A stretch of 64,000 nucleotides of DNA from Streptomyces capillispiralis (lineage in GTDB: Bacteria > Actinomycetota > Actinomycetes > Streptomycetales > Streptomycetaceae), in the NCBI RefSeq assembly GCF_007829875.1, contig NZ_VIWV01000001.1, forward strand, positions 3,442,501 to 3,506,500. Direction: 5' to 3'. A model generated the notes under the pieces. The model saw only the letters and a list, made by a program, of their open reading frames with translations. It did no database searches and was not told the DNA's origin. The first letter of the stretch is position 1. Each line of letters opens with the position of its first letter. A program made the translations under genes and the position numbers. Shown in pieces: positions 32,561 to 41,542 of this stretch.

Positions 32561-34891
32561 TCACACGGCCGGCAGCGCGTAGATCTCCGGTCCGTGGGTG
32601 ACCAGGAGGCGGTTGCCGGAGAGGGTCACCTGCCACGGTTCGCCGTTGCCCTTGTTGTCGTCGTAGACCCAGCGGAGCTTGCCGGTGCGGGCCTCCAGCG
32701 CGACGATGCCGCCGTCCAGGCTGCCGGTCGCCCCGTAGAGCGAGGAACCGGCCCGCAGGAACGTCTCCGGTCCCTCGACGTCCAGGTCGTCGCAGAGCCA
32801 GGTCCGCCTGCCGGTCTTGACGTTCACCGCCCAGACGCCGTCGTCGTCGTCGCTGACGTACAGCACGCCGTCGATCACCGTCGGGTTGCGGAAGCCGCCG
32901 CGGCCGTTGGGGGACAGGGTCCAGCGGGTGGCGCCGGTGTCGGCGTCGACGGCCGTCAGCTCGTCGCCCGGGAGGAAGACCAGGCCGCCCGCCACCGTGG
33001 GCTGCCAACTCCAGTCGTCCCCCAGCTTCTTGGTCCACAGCTGGGTGCCGGTGGCGGTGTCGCGCACCGTCAGGTTCTCGTTGCTGTCGGCGTAGACCAG
33101 GTACGTGCCGGAGACGTTGCCCTGGACGTCGTAGTCCCTGGTGCCCCAGTCCCGCTGGTGCAGCCATACCTTTTTGCCGGTGGTGTGGCTGATGGCGGCG
33201 ACGGCCGTGCGGTACTCGGTGGCGCTCCTGGAGTCGCCGTAGTCGTTCGCCGTGACGTAGACGTGCCGGTCGTCGATGGCGATGGCGGACTCGACCGTGA
33301 CGGACTTGCCCAGCCGGCTGCGCCAGACCTCCTCGCCGCTCGTCACGTCGAGGGCGACCAGGACGCCGTCGTAGTCGCCGTCGGCCAGGAACACCTTGCC
33401 GCCGTGGAAGAGCAGGGGCTCTCCGGGGCGGCAGGCGTCCTTCTTCGACCAGCGTGCCTTGCCCGTCCGCACGTCGCGGGCGACGAGCGGATCGCCGCTG
33501 ATCAGCAGGAGGCCGTCGTGCGTGAGCAGGGGCACGGCGGTACTGGTGCTGTCCTCCACCGCCGACTCGTGCCACAGGGGCTGGGGCGCGACGCCGGGGG
33601 GCGGCGTGGTGAACCGCTCCCCGGCCGGTTCGGCCGAGCCGCCGCCGCCCGCCGCGCCCGTGGCGGAGTCGGACTCTCCGGTGTCCCGTCCGAGCCACCA
33701 GGCCGCCCCGCCGCCGATCGCGGCGACTCCCGCGGCGGCGCCGGCCGCCAGGCCGAGGACGCGGCGGCGGGACCGGCCGGCGCCGCCGGTGTCCGGTCCG
33801 CCGAGCTGCACCGTGCCGGGCAGGGGTGTGCCGGGGACGCCGTGAGCGGGGCCGCCGGGTTGGTGGCCGTACCCCGGCGTCGGCGCGCTTCCGGGGTGAC
33901 TGCCGTACGCCTGGGCCGGGTGGGCCGGGGCGGCGGGCCCCGACGTCATGGTCGGTGCCGGCCCGAAGGACGCTCCGGCCGCCGGGGCCGCGTCGGGGGC
34001 CTCCAGGTCGAGAATGCCGGCGGCGTGGGTCGCGATCGTCGAGGCCACCGCCGACGGCAGCCAGTCGGTCAGGACCTGCTCGACGCCGCCCGGGGCCAGG
34101 GCGCCGACGATCTGCGCCGGCGCGGGGCGCTGGGCGGGGTCCTTCAGCAGACAGGCGCGGACCAGGCCCAGCAGCGACTGCGGTACGCCCGTGAGGTCGG
34201 GCTCGCCGTGCACGATCTGGTAGAGCAGCGCGGCGTGCGAGGAGGCGCCGTCACCGAAGGCGCCCCGGCCGGTCGCCGCGAACGCGAGCACGGCACCCAG
34301 GGAGAAGACGTCGCCCGCCGTGCCGACGTCCTTGCCCTGCGCCTGCTCCGGCGACATGTAGCCGGGCGAACCGACGACGACTCCGGTCTGCGTCATACGG
34401 CTTCCGTCGACCGCCCGCGCGATCCCGAAGTCGATGACGCGGGGGCCGTCGGCGGCCAGCAGGACGTTGGACGGCTTGAGGTCGCGGTGCACCAGCCCGG
34501 CCGCGTGGACCTCCTGGAGTGCCGCGGCGAGACCGGCGGCCAGGGCGTGGACGGTGCGCTCCGGCAGCGCGCCGTGCACGGCGACGACGTCCGTCAGGTC
34601 GGGACCGAGCACGTACGAGGTCGCCAGCCACGGCAGGGACGCCTCCGGGTCGGCGTCCACGACCGGTGCGGTGAAACGGCCGGACACCGCCTTGGCTATC
34701 TCCGCCTCGTGCCGGAAACGGGCCCGGAAGTCGGCGTCCGCCGCGAGGTCGGGTCGCACCACCTTCACCGCGACGGTGCGGCCACCCGGCGAACGGGCCA
34801 GGTAGACGCGGCCCATGCCGCCGGCTCCCAGTCGTCGCAGCAGGCGGTAACTCCCCAGCTCGCGTGGGTCGTCCGGCTGCAGTGTCTCCAT
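32561..34891 (-). CDS. Membrane Ser/Thr protein kinase with PQQ-like beta-propeller sensor
   Basis: 776 residues from ATG 34891 (GGAAGG upstream). PASTA-less Hanks-type kinase domain at about 15-270: Gly loop LGAGGMGRV (21-29), Lys43 in VAVKVV, HRDLKPSN with Asp137, DFG with Asp154, and SPGYMSPEQ. A Pro/Gly-rich juxtamembrane region precedes one transmembrane helix (about 378-400). The extracellular ~370 residues hold PQQ-type blades (DVRTGKARWSKK, LDVTSGEEVW, DTATGTQLWTKK, DADTGATRWTL, NVKTGRRTWLC, EARTGKLRWVYD). It lies directly upstream of eccC with 108 bases between, so FHA recognition of phospho-substrates is plausible. Confidence 0.9.
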   Translation of the reverse strand: METLQPDDPRELGSYRLLRRLGAGGMGRVYLARSPGGRTVAVKVVRPDLAADADFRARFRHEAEIAKAVSGRFTAPVVDADPEASLPWLATSYVLGPDLTDVVAVHGALPERTVHALAAGLAAALQEVHAAGLVHRDLKPSNVLLAADGPRVIDFGIARAVDGSRMTQTGVVVGSPGYMSPEQAQGKDVGTAGDVFSLGAVLAFAATGRGAFGDGASSHAALLYQIVHGEPDLTGVPQSLLGLVRACLLKDPAQRPAPAQIVGALAPGGVEQVLTDWLPSAVASTIATHAAGILDLEAPDAAPAAGASFGPAPTMTSGPAAPAHPAQAYGSHPGSAPTPGYGHQPGGPAHGVPGTPLPGTVQLGGPDTGGAGRSRRRVLGLAAGAAAGVAAIGGGAAWWLGRDTGESDSATGAAGGGGSAEPAGERFTTPPPGVAPQPLWHESAVEDSTSTAVPLLTHDGLLLISGDPLVARDVRTGKARWSKKDACRPGEPLLFHGGKVFLADGDYDGVLVALDVTSGEEVWRSRLGKSVTVESAIAIDDRHVYVTANDYGDSRSATEYRTAVAAISHTTGKKVWLHQRDWGTRDYDVQGNVSGTYLVYADSNENLTVRDTATGTQLWTKKLGDDWSWQPTVAGGLVFLPGDELTAVDADTGATRWTLSPNGRGGFRNPTVIDGVLYVSDDDDGVWAVNVKTGRRTWLCDDLDVEGPETFLRAGSSLYGATGSLDGGIVALEARTGKLRWVYDDNKGNGEPWQVTLSGNRLLVTHGPEIYALPAV

Positions 34892-35140
34892 GGTCGCCTT
34901 CCCCGTCGTGACGCCGGTGCGGCATCTGCTGCGCCTGGTGGTGTTCGCCAACGCAGACACATTAGTGAGTGCCGGGAGACGGACGGCGACCGGGAGGAGG
35001 GCGGGGGCAGTTACTCGATTCTCGCCCAACGCGCCTTCGGCCGCCCTGGTGGCGACCCACGGCGCCCGGGTGTCGGGGTCGGCGTCAGGACGGGGCCGTC
35101 CAGGCGGCGCGCGGCGTCGACCTCGCGCCGATGGGGCCCC

Positions 35141-35173
35141 GCGGCCGTGGGCTCGTCCGCTACGAGCGGCCGC
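35141..35173 (-). terminator. Hairpin downstream of mqnA
   Basis: GCGGCC (35141-35146) and GGCCGC (35168-35173) enclose a second perfect stem GCTCGT/ACGAGC with a CCGCT loop. It is about 75 bases past the mqnA stop, in an otherwise featureless 357-base gap (34892-35248) that also contains the kinase promoter. Confidence 0.5.
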
Positions 35174-35248
35174 ATGACGTCCGCCCCTCCCCCGTCGAGC
35201 CCGTACGCCGGAACCTTCCAGCGGCGTGGTGTGCGGCGGCCCGCGGCC

Positions 35249-36106
<858 letters not shown>

Positions 36107-36209
36107 CTAGCCCTCGTCCCGGGCGGCACGGTTCCCGCCCCCGGGTGCGCCTCGGCCGGCGTTACGGGAGGGGCGTTCAAACATTCGGGTGAAGTGATCT
36201 TGACCTCTA

Positions 36210-36395
36210 TTGCATTCGGGCGCCCGCGTGCTAGGCTCTTCGCAAGTTGCAGTTTGGTTTCCCTTGCAGTACAGAGCCTGCGGAGCATGTGACCGCGGGC
36301 TCTCGTCGTTCTCAGACGGATGCACTTGTGCGGAATTTAGTCTTCACACTTGCTGGTTCTGGAGCAGGGCAACCCTTTGGGCCCAAGGAGGGCTT
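36210..36395 (+). promoter_or_regulatory. Promoter and long leader of the cold-shock gene
   Basis: TTGCAT (36210-36215) and TAGGCT (36232-36237, TAnnnT) are 16 bases apart and would start transcription near 36244, giving an untranslated leader of about 150 bases before the ATG at 36396. Within it lie CCCTTTGGGCCCAAGGAGGG, where CCCTTTGGG/CCCAAGGAGGG can pair and hide the ribosome-binding site. Long, structured leaders are usual for cold-shock genes; RNA-thermometer behaviour is an inference. Confidence 0.5.
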
Positions 36396-36599
36396 ATGGC
36401 TACCGGAACCGTGAAGTGGTTCAACGCCGAAAAGGGCTTTGGTTTCATCGCCCAGGAAGGCGGCGGCCCCGACGTCTTCGTCCACTACTCCGCGATCAAC
36501 GCGAGCGGTTTCCGCTCCCTCGAGGAGAACCAGCAGGTGTCCTTCGACGTCACGCAGGGTCCGAAGGGCCCGCAGGCGGAGAACGTCACCCCGGTCTGA
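36396..36599 (+). CDS. Cold-shock protein (CspA family)
   Basis: A 67-residue single OB-fold protein. RNP1 is KGFGFIAQ and RNP2 is DVFVHYSAI, both complete; the start [18 protein letters not shown] is diagnostic. The ribosome-binding site AAGGAGG lies 6 bases before the ATG. It binds single-stranded RNA/DNA and prevents secondary structure. Monocistronic, with a perfect terminator downstream. Confidence 0.97.
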   Translation: MATGTVKWFNAEKGFGFIAQEGGGPDVFVHYSAINASGFRSLEENQQVSFDVTQGPKGPQAENVTPV

Positions 36600-36631
36600 T
36601 CCTCCGATCCGGGAACGACTAGCAGTACCCA

Positions 36632-36670
36632 AGGAGCCCCGCGCCGTCAGGCGACGGGGCTCCTGCCTTT
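36632..36670 (+). terminator. Rho-independent terminator of the cold-shock gene
   Basis: AGGAGCCCCG (36632-36641) pairs with CGGGGCTCCT (36655-36664). The loop itself can pair CGCC/GGCG, and GCCTTT follows. It lies 33 bases after the stop codon. Confidence 0.88.
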
Positions 36671-36711
36671 CCCTGTGCCGGGCGATTGTTTGAATTCCCG
36701 GCGAATTCCTC

Positions 36712-37278
36712 TCATACGTGCTGCATGATCAGCACGAATTTCGTGCCGGACTCCAGCGCCTCGTACAAGTGCGGCACATCCCCGCGATACGCCATGTAGT
36801 CCCCCGGACCGAGTTCGGCGCACTCCCCGCGGGGTCCCGCCTTCACGCGTCCGGCGCTCACCACGATGTGCTCCACCGTTCCCGGAATGTGCGGGTCCGA
36901 GGCGCGTACGGTCCCCGGCTCCAGCCCCACGGCATAGATGTCGCGCCGCGCGCCCGGCGGGCTCGCCGACAGCAGCGTGGCGACGTAACTGGACTGTTCG
37001 GAGTGCACGGCCGGCCCCTGTCCCGCCCTGATCACCTGGACGGCGGGCGCCGGGGGCTCCACCAGCGCGCTGAACGGCACCCCGAGCGCCACCGCCAGCG
37101 CCCAGATCGTCTCCATGCTCGGGTTCCCGCTCGCCGCCTCCAGCTGGGACAGCGTGGACTTGGCGATTCCGGCGCGTTTGGCCAGCTCGGAGAGGGAGAG
37201 GCCGACGCGGCCGCGTTCCCGGCGCAGGGCGGCGGCGATCCAGTCGAGGGGGAGGCGGGGCGGGGGGCCGTCGGTCAT
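36712..37278 (-). CDS. XRE-family regulator with C-terminal cupin
   Basis: 188 residues from ATG 37278. N-terminal helix-turn-helix (LSLSELAKRAGIAKSTLSQLEAASGNPSMETIWALA, about residues 22-58), then a cupin_2 beta-barrel (GTVRASDPHIPGTVEHIVVSAGRVKAG, LGPGDYMAYRGDVPHLYEAL). Regulators of this type commonly control the divergent AzlC/AzlD amino-acid exporter, which starts 56 bases away on the other strand. Confidence 0.88.
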   Translation of the reverse strand: MTDGPPPRLPLDWIAAALRRERGRVGLSLSELAKRAGIAKSTLSQLEAASGNPSMETIWALAVALGVPFSALVEPPAPAVQVIRAGQGPAVHSEQSSYVATLLSASPPGARRDIYAVGLEPGTVRASDPHIPGTVEHIVVSAGRVKAGPRGECAELGPGDYMAYRGDVPHLYEALESGTKFVLIMQHV

Positions 37279-37334
37279 GTCGTTCGCTCCAGTGGTCCGA
37301 TCGTTCGCCTTGACGAACGCGAGCTCTTCTGTCC

Positions 37335-38165
37335 ATGGTAGGAAACATGCGTTCGGTACAGCGAACACCTCCTGCCGCCGGCCCTCTGGCCTCCCTCGAC
37401 CCCGACCTGCTCCGGGACGTGTCCCTGGTCTGTCTGGCCGGGGGCGTCGTCGGCGTGTCGTTCGGGGCGATCGCCGTGGCCGGCGGGCTGCCGGTGTGGG
37501 TGCCGGTGGTGATGTCGCTGGTGGTGTACGCGGGCTCCGCCCAGTTCAGCGCGGTCGGAGTGCTGCTGGCCGGGGGCGGGCCGGTCGCGGCGGCGGCCAC
37601 GGGACTGCTGCTGAACACCCGGACGGCCGCGTTCAGCCTCGCCGTCGCCGAGCACATCGGCCGGGGGCGGCTCGCCCGCCTGGTCGGGGCGCACCTGGTG
37701 ACCGACGAGACGGTGGCCTTCACCCTGGCCCAGCAGGACCCGGCACGGCGACGGGCGGCGTTCTGGATCTCGGGGCTCGGGATGTTCGCGGTGTGGAACG
37801 CGGGAGTGCTGGTGGGCGCGCTGGCCGGCAGCGCACTGGGCGACACGGCCCGCTACGGGCTGGACGCGGCCTTCCCCGCCGTACTGGCGGCACTGGTGCT
37901 GCCCTCGCTGCGCGAGGACGCGGACGTCCGCCGGGCGGCGCTGCCCGGCGCGGCACTGGCCCTCGCGGTGACACCGGCGGTACCGGCGGGAGTGCCGGTG
38001 CTGGTGGCACTGGCGGGGCTGGTGCTGCACGGACGGGGGCGCGGGCGGGGTGGCGAGTCCCGGAACAAGCGTGGGGGCGAGTCCCGGAGCGGGCGCGGTG
38101 GCGGGCCCCGGATCGGGCGTGGGGGCGAGTCCCGGATCGGGCGTGAGGGGAGGCGGTCGGGGTGA
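37335..38165 (+). CDS. azlC: AzlC-family branched-chain amino-acid exporter, large subunit
   Basis: 276 residues from ATG 37335 (ATG 37347 is possible). Hydrophobic throughout residues 28-235, with the family signature SFGAIAVAGGLPVWVPVVMSLVVYAGSAQF followed by AAATGLLLNTRTAAF. The last ~35 residues are four copies of an 8-residue Gly/Arg/Ser unit, encoded by a 24-bp DNA repeat, and are not part of the family domain. It works with AzlD, whose gene overlaps the stop (GTGA). Confidence 0.85.
   Translation: MVGNMRSVQRTPPAAGPLASLDPDLLRDVSLVCLAGGVVGVSFGAIAVAGGLPVWVPVVMSLVVYAGSAQFSAVGVLLAGGGPVAAAATGLLLNTRTAAFSLAVAEHIGRGRLARLVGAHLVTDETVAFTLAQQDPARRRAAFWISGLGMFAVWNAGVLVGALAGSALGDTARYGLDAAFPAVLAALVLPSLREDADVRRAALPGAALALAVTPAVPAGVPVLVALAGLVLHGRGRGRGGESRNKRGGESRSGRGGGPRIGRGGESRIGREGRRSG
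38049..38144 (+). repeat. Four 24-bp tandem repeats at the 3' end of azlC
   Basis: Four consecutive 24-base units encode GGESRNKR, GGESRSGR, GGGPRIGR and GGESRIGR, making a basic, probably cytoplasmic tail. Units three and four are the most alike at the DNA level. Confidence 0.8.
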
Positions 38166-38476
38166 GCGCGACGGTCGCGGTGATCCTGGTGCTGGCGGCC
38201 GGGACGTACGCCTTCCGGCTGGTGGGGCCCGCGCTGCACGGGCGGGTGGAGCTGCCGGACCGGCTGCGGGAGCTGCTGGCCGCCGGTGCGGTGGTCCTGC
38301 TGGTGGCGCTGCTGGCCACGGGGGCGCTCACCGAGGGCGGGGGGTTCGCCGGGTGGGCGCGTCCGGCCGGGGTGCTGGCGGGCGGGGTGCTGGCGTGGCA
38401 GCGGGCGCCGTTCGCGGTGGTCGTCGTCGGCGCGGCGGCCACGACGGCGGCGCTGCGGGCGGCCGGGGTGGCCTGA
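38162..38476 (+). CDS. azlD: AzlD-family small subunit
   Basis: A 104-residue very hydrophobic protein with three to four transmembrane segments (ATVAVILVLAAGTYAFRLVGP; LLAAGAVVLLVALLATGAL; FAVVVVGAAATTAAL). The TYAFRLVGP motif is typical of AzlD. It starts with GTG overlapping the azlC stop. The pair is thought to export branched-chain amino acids or analogues. Confidence 0.85.
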   Translation: MSATVAVILVLAAGTYAFRLVGPALHGRVELPDRLRELLAAGAVVLLVALLATGALTEGGGFAGWARPAGVLAGGVLAWQRAPFAVVVVGAAATTAALRAAGVA

Positions 38477-38488
38477 GCCCCGGCCACC

Positions 38489-38556
38489 CGCTCCCGGCCC
38501 CCGCTCCCGGCAGCCGCCCCCGACCGTCGCTCCCGGCCCCCGCACCCGGCAGCCGC
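38489..38556. repeat. 29-bp direct repeat, two copies
   Basis: 38489-38517 and 38528-38556 match at 28 of 29 positions (CGCTCCCGGCCCCCGC core). They fill the 134-base gap between azlD and the methyltransferase gene, which otherwise holds nothing recognisable. Confidence 0.7.
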
Positions 38557-38610
38557 TCCCGGCGGCCGCCCCGCCCGGGGTGTCGGTGGACGCGGGTAGG
38601 GTCCCCGCCC

Positions 38611-39354
38611 ATGACCACCACCCACTCCGCCGCCCCCGGGCCCGACCACGACACCCACCTCAACCGGAACCCGCACCCCGCCCCCGCCCCCGCCCACGTA
38701 CAGGCCACCCGCGCCTTCTACGACGCCGTCGCCGAGGACTACGCCGACCATTTCCGTGACGTTCTCGCCGCCCTGCCGCTGGACCGCGCGCTGCTGGCCG
38801 GGTACGCCGAACTGGTCGGGCCGGGCGGACGGGTGGCCGATGTGGGGTGCGGGCCGGGGCGGGTGACCGCGCACCTCGCCTCGCTCGGCCTCTCCGTCCT
38901 CGGCGTCGACCTGTCCGAGGGGATGCTCGCGATCGCCCGCCGCGAGCATCCCGGACTGCGCTTCGAGCAGGGTTCGATGCTGGACCTCGACCTCCCGGAC
39001 GGCTCGCTCGCCGGCGTCGTCTCGTACTACTCGACGATCCACCTGCCGGAGGACGAACTGCCGGCCGCCTTCGCCGAGTTCCGCCGGGTGCTGGCGCCCG
39101 GCGGGCATCTCGTGGTGGCCTTCCAGGTGGGTGACGTGCCCCGCCGCCACGAGGAGCCCTTCGGCCACCCGGTCACCCTCGACTTCCAGCGCCGCCGGCC
39201 GGAGCTGGTGGCCGGGCTGCTGGAGGCGGCCGGTTTCACGCCGGTCCTGCACAGTGTGCGCGCGGCCGACAGCGAGCTGGGCGAGCCGATCCCGCAGGCC
39301 TTCCTGATCGTCCGCGCACCGCGCGACACCGCCGACGCACCCCGCGACACCTGA
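38611..39354 (+). CDS. Class I SAM-dependent methyltransferase
   Basis: 247 residues from ATG 38611. The SAM-binding motif I is VADVGCGPGRVTAHLASLG; motif II GVDLSEGMLAIARRE; then FEQGSMLDLDLPDGSLAGVVSYYSTIHL, and a post-motif FRRVLAPGGHLVVAFQVGD. The N-terminal ~30 residues are Pro/His-rich and probably disordered. The substrate is unknown. Its gene ends 13 bases from the convergent acyl-CoA synthetase gene. Confidence 0.88.
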   Translation: MTTTHSAAPGPDHDTHLNRNPHPAPAPAHVQATRAFYDAVAEDYADHFRDVLAALPLDRALLAGYAELVGPGGRVADVGCGPGRVTAHLASLGLSVLGVDLSEGMLAIARREHPGLRFEQGSMLDLDLPDGSLAGVVSYYSTIHLPEDELPAAFAEFRRVLAPGGHLVVAFQVGDVPRRHEEPFGHPVTLDFQRRRPELVAGLLEAAGFTPVLHSVRAADSELGEPIPQAFLIVRAPRDTADAPRDT

Positions 39355-39367
39355 GCCCTGTCCGGAC

Positions 39368-41338
39368 CTACCCTCGCCCGGACCCTCCCGCCCCCGCCTG
39401 GTACCCGGCCGACCACCCCCGGCCGGCGTACAGGCCCTCCACCTCCTGCGCGAAGTCCCGCAGGATCTGCTCGCGGCGCAGCTTCATCGACGGGGTCAGA
39501 TGGCCCGCCTCCTCCGTGAAGTCCACGGGGAGGACGGTGAAGCGGCGGATGGACTCCGGGCGGGAGAGCATCCGGTTGGCCTCGTCGACCGCCCGTTGCA
39601 GGACGGCGAGCAGTTCCTCGTCGTCGGCGACGAGGCCCGGGGGCACCGGGTGCTTGGCGTTCATGCGGCGCCAGTGGGTGAGGCCGGCCGGGTCGAGGGT
39701 GATCAGGGCGGAGACGAAGGGGCGGTTGTCGCCGACCACCATGACCTGCGAGATCAGCGGGTGGGCGCGGAGCCAGTTCTCCAGCGGGGCCGGGGCGACG
39801 CTCTTGCCGCCCGCGGTGATGATCAGCTCCTTCTTGCGGCCCGTGATGGTCAGGTACCCCTCGTCGTCGAGTTCGCCGAGGTCGCCGGTGGCGAGCCAGC
39901 CGTCGGGGGCGGCGGGGGCGACCCCGCCCGCCTGGGCGTCCCAGTAGCCGCGCAGTACGTGGTCGCCCCCGACCAGGATCTCGCCGTCCGCCGCGATGCG
40001 GATCCGGGTGCCGGGCAACGGCCAGCCCACCGTGCCCAGACGGGGTTTGAGCGGGGGCGTCACCGTCGAGGCCCCGGTGGTCTCGGTCAGGCCGTACCCC
40101 TCGAAGATCTCGATGCCGGCACCGGCGTAGAAGGAGGCGAGGCGGCGGCCCAGCGGGGAGCCGCCGCAGATGGCGTAGCGGACCCTGCCGCCCATGGCGT
40201 TGCGGATCCGGCGGTAGACCAGGGGGTCGTAGAAGACGCGGGCCGTCTTCAGGGCGCGGGACGGGCCGGGGCCGGTGCCGGTCTGCTGGGCCTCGACGGC
40301 CTCGCCGTAGCGGCGGGCCACCGACGCCGCGCGGTCGAAGGTCGTCAGCCGCCCGCCCGCCTCCGCCCTGGCGCGGGCGGTGTTGAAGACCTTCTCCAGC
40401 ATGTACGGGATGGCCAGCAGGCAGGTGGGCCGGAAGCTCGCCAGGTCCGGCAGCAGCTCCTCGGAGTTCAGGCTCGGCGCGTGGCCCAGGCGCACCCGGG
40501 CGCGTACGCAGGCGATGGCGACCATCCGGCCGAAGACGTGGGACATGGGCAGGAAGAGCAGGACCGAGGCCTCTTCGCTGGTGCGGGCCTTGAACACCGG
40601 GTAGAGCAGCTCGATGGCGTTGTCGACCTCGGCGAAGAAGTTGCCGTGGGTGAGGGCGCAGCCCTTGGGACGGCCGGTGGTGCCCGAGGTGTAGACCAGG
40701 GTGGCGAGGGTGTCGGGGACCAGCATCCCGCGGCGCACCTCCACCTCGGGGTCCGGGAGGTGGGTGCCGGCCTGGGCGAGTTCTTCGACGTGGCCCTTCT
40801 CGATGGTCCACACGTGCCGCAGGTCGGGCAGGTGCGGGCGTTCGGGGCCGAGGGCGGCGGCCTGGCCGGCGGTCTCGGTGACCAGGGCGACCGCGCCGGA
40901 GTCGTGCAGGATCCAGCGGGCCTGGTAGACGGAGGAGGTGGGGTAGACGGGGACCGTGACCAGTCCGGCCGCCCAGGCGGCGAAGTCGAGGAGCGTCCAC
41001 TCGTAGCGGGTGCGGGCCATGACGGCGATCCGGTCGCCCGGCATCAGCCCCTCGGCGATCAGCCCCTTGGCCACGGCCATCACCTCGGCGGCGAACCGGC
41101 CCGCCGTGACGTCGTGCCACCGGCCGTCCGCCGTCTTGCGGCTGAGCACCACCGCGTCCGGCGCCGCACTCGCGTTCTCGAACGGCAGGTCGGCGAGCGA
41201 CCCGTGCCGCACCGGCTTCGCGAGCGGCGGCACGGACGCTTCCCTGACGACTCCGTCCAGACGCCTGGTCTCGGGCTCGACCAGGACGGGTGCTCCGTAG
41301 ACGGCGTCGTCGAGGGCGGAGGAATACGCGGTGGACAC
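39368..41338 (-). CDS. Long-chain acyl-CoA synthetase (FadD15-like, AMP-forming)
   Basis: 656 residues. AMP-binding signature TLVYTSGTTGRPKGCALTHGN, later EGYGLTETTG and GWLATGDLGELDDEGYLTITGRKKELIITAGGKSVAP, the complete A3/A5/A8 set of the adenylate-forming family. The NFFAEVDNAIELLYPV and LPMSHVFGRM stretches are typical of long-chain FadD15-type enzymes. It activates fatty acids to acyl-CoA for lipid synthesis or beta-oxidation, and it stands beside a thiolase and FabG/MaoC genes. Confidence 0.9.
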   Translation of the reverse strand: MSTAYSSALDDAVYGAPVLVEPETRRLDGVVREASVPPLAKPVRHGSLADLPFENASAAPDAVVLSRKTADGRWHDVTAGRFAAEVMAVAKGLIAEGLMPGDRIAVMARTRYEWTLLDFAAWAAGLVTVPVYPTSSVYQARWILHDSGAVALVTETAGQAAALGPERPHLPDLRHVWTIEKGHVEELAQAGTHLPDPEVEVRRGMLVPDTLATLVYTSGTTGRPKGCALTHGNFFAEVDNAIELLYPVFKARTSEEASVLLFLPMSHVFGRMVAIACVRARVRLGHAPSLNSEELLPDLASFRPTCLLAIPYMLEKVFNTARARAEAGGRLTTFDRAASVARRYGEAVEAQQTGTGPGPSRALKTARVFYDPLVYRRIRNAMGGRVRYAICGGSPLGRRLASFYAGAGIEIFEGYGLTETTGASTVTPPLKPRLGTVGWPLPGTRIRIAADGEILVGGDHVLRGYWDAQAGGVAPAAPDGWLATGDLGELDDEGYLTITGRKKELIITAGGKSVAPAPLENWLRAHPLISQVMVVGDNRPFVSALITLDPAGLTHWRRMNAKHPVPPGLVADDEELLAVLQRAVDEANRMLSRPESIRRFTVLPVDFTEEAGHLTPSMKLRREQILRDFAQEVEGLYAGRGWSAGYQAGAGGSGRG

Positions 41339-41542
41339 GGGCGGCTCCTGAGGCGTGCAGTGGAACTGCGGGGTGCCACGACGTACGTGCCTCGCACGCC
41401 GAGGCGCTCACCGGCGGCTCCGGGTACGGGAGTTGCCACCGGTCGTGCCGGGATCGTACGGCCTCCGGGTGAGGGGTCTGTGCGGGTACGGGGATGTTCC
41501 GGGGCCGGGCGTGTGCAATGTCGGAGGTTACGTGAGGGTCAC

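Noticed and set aside
38477..38610. A possible CRISPR-like or IS-end repeat between azlD and the methyltransferase
   Set aside because: Only two copies of a low-complexity C/G-rich 29-mer; no spacer, no cas gene, no transposase.
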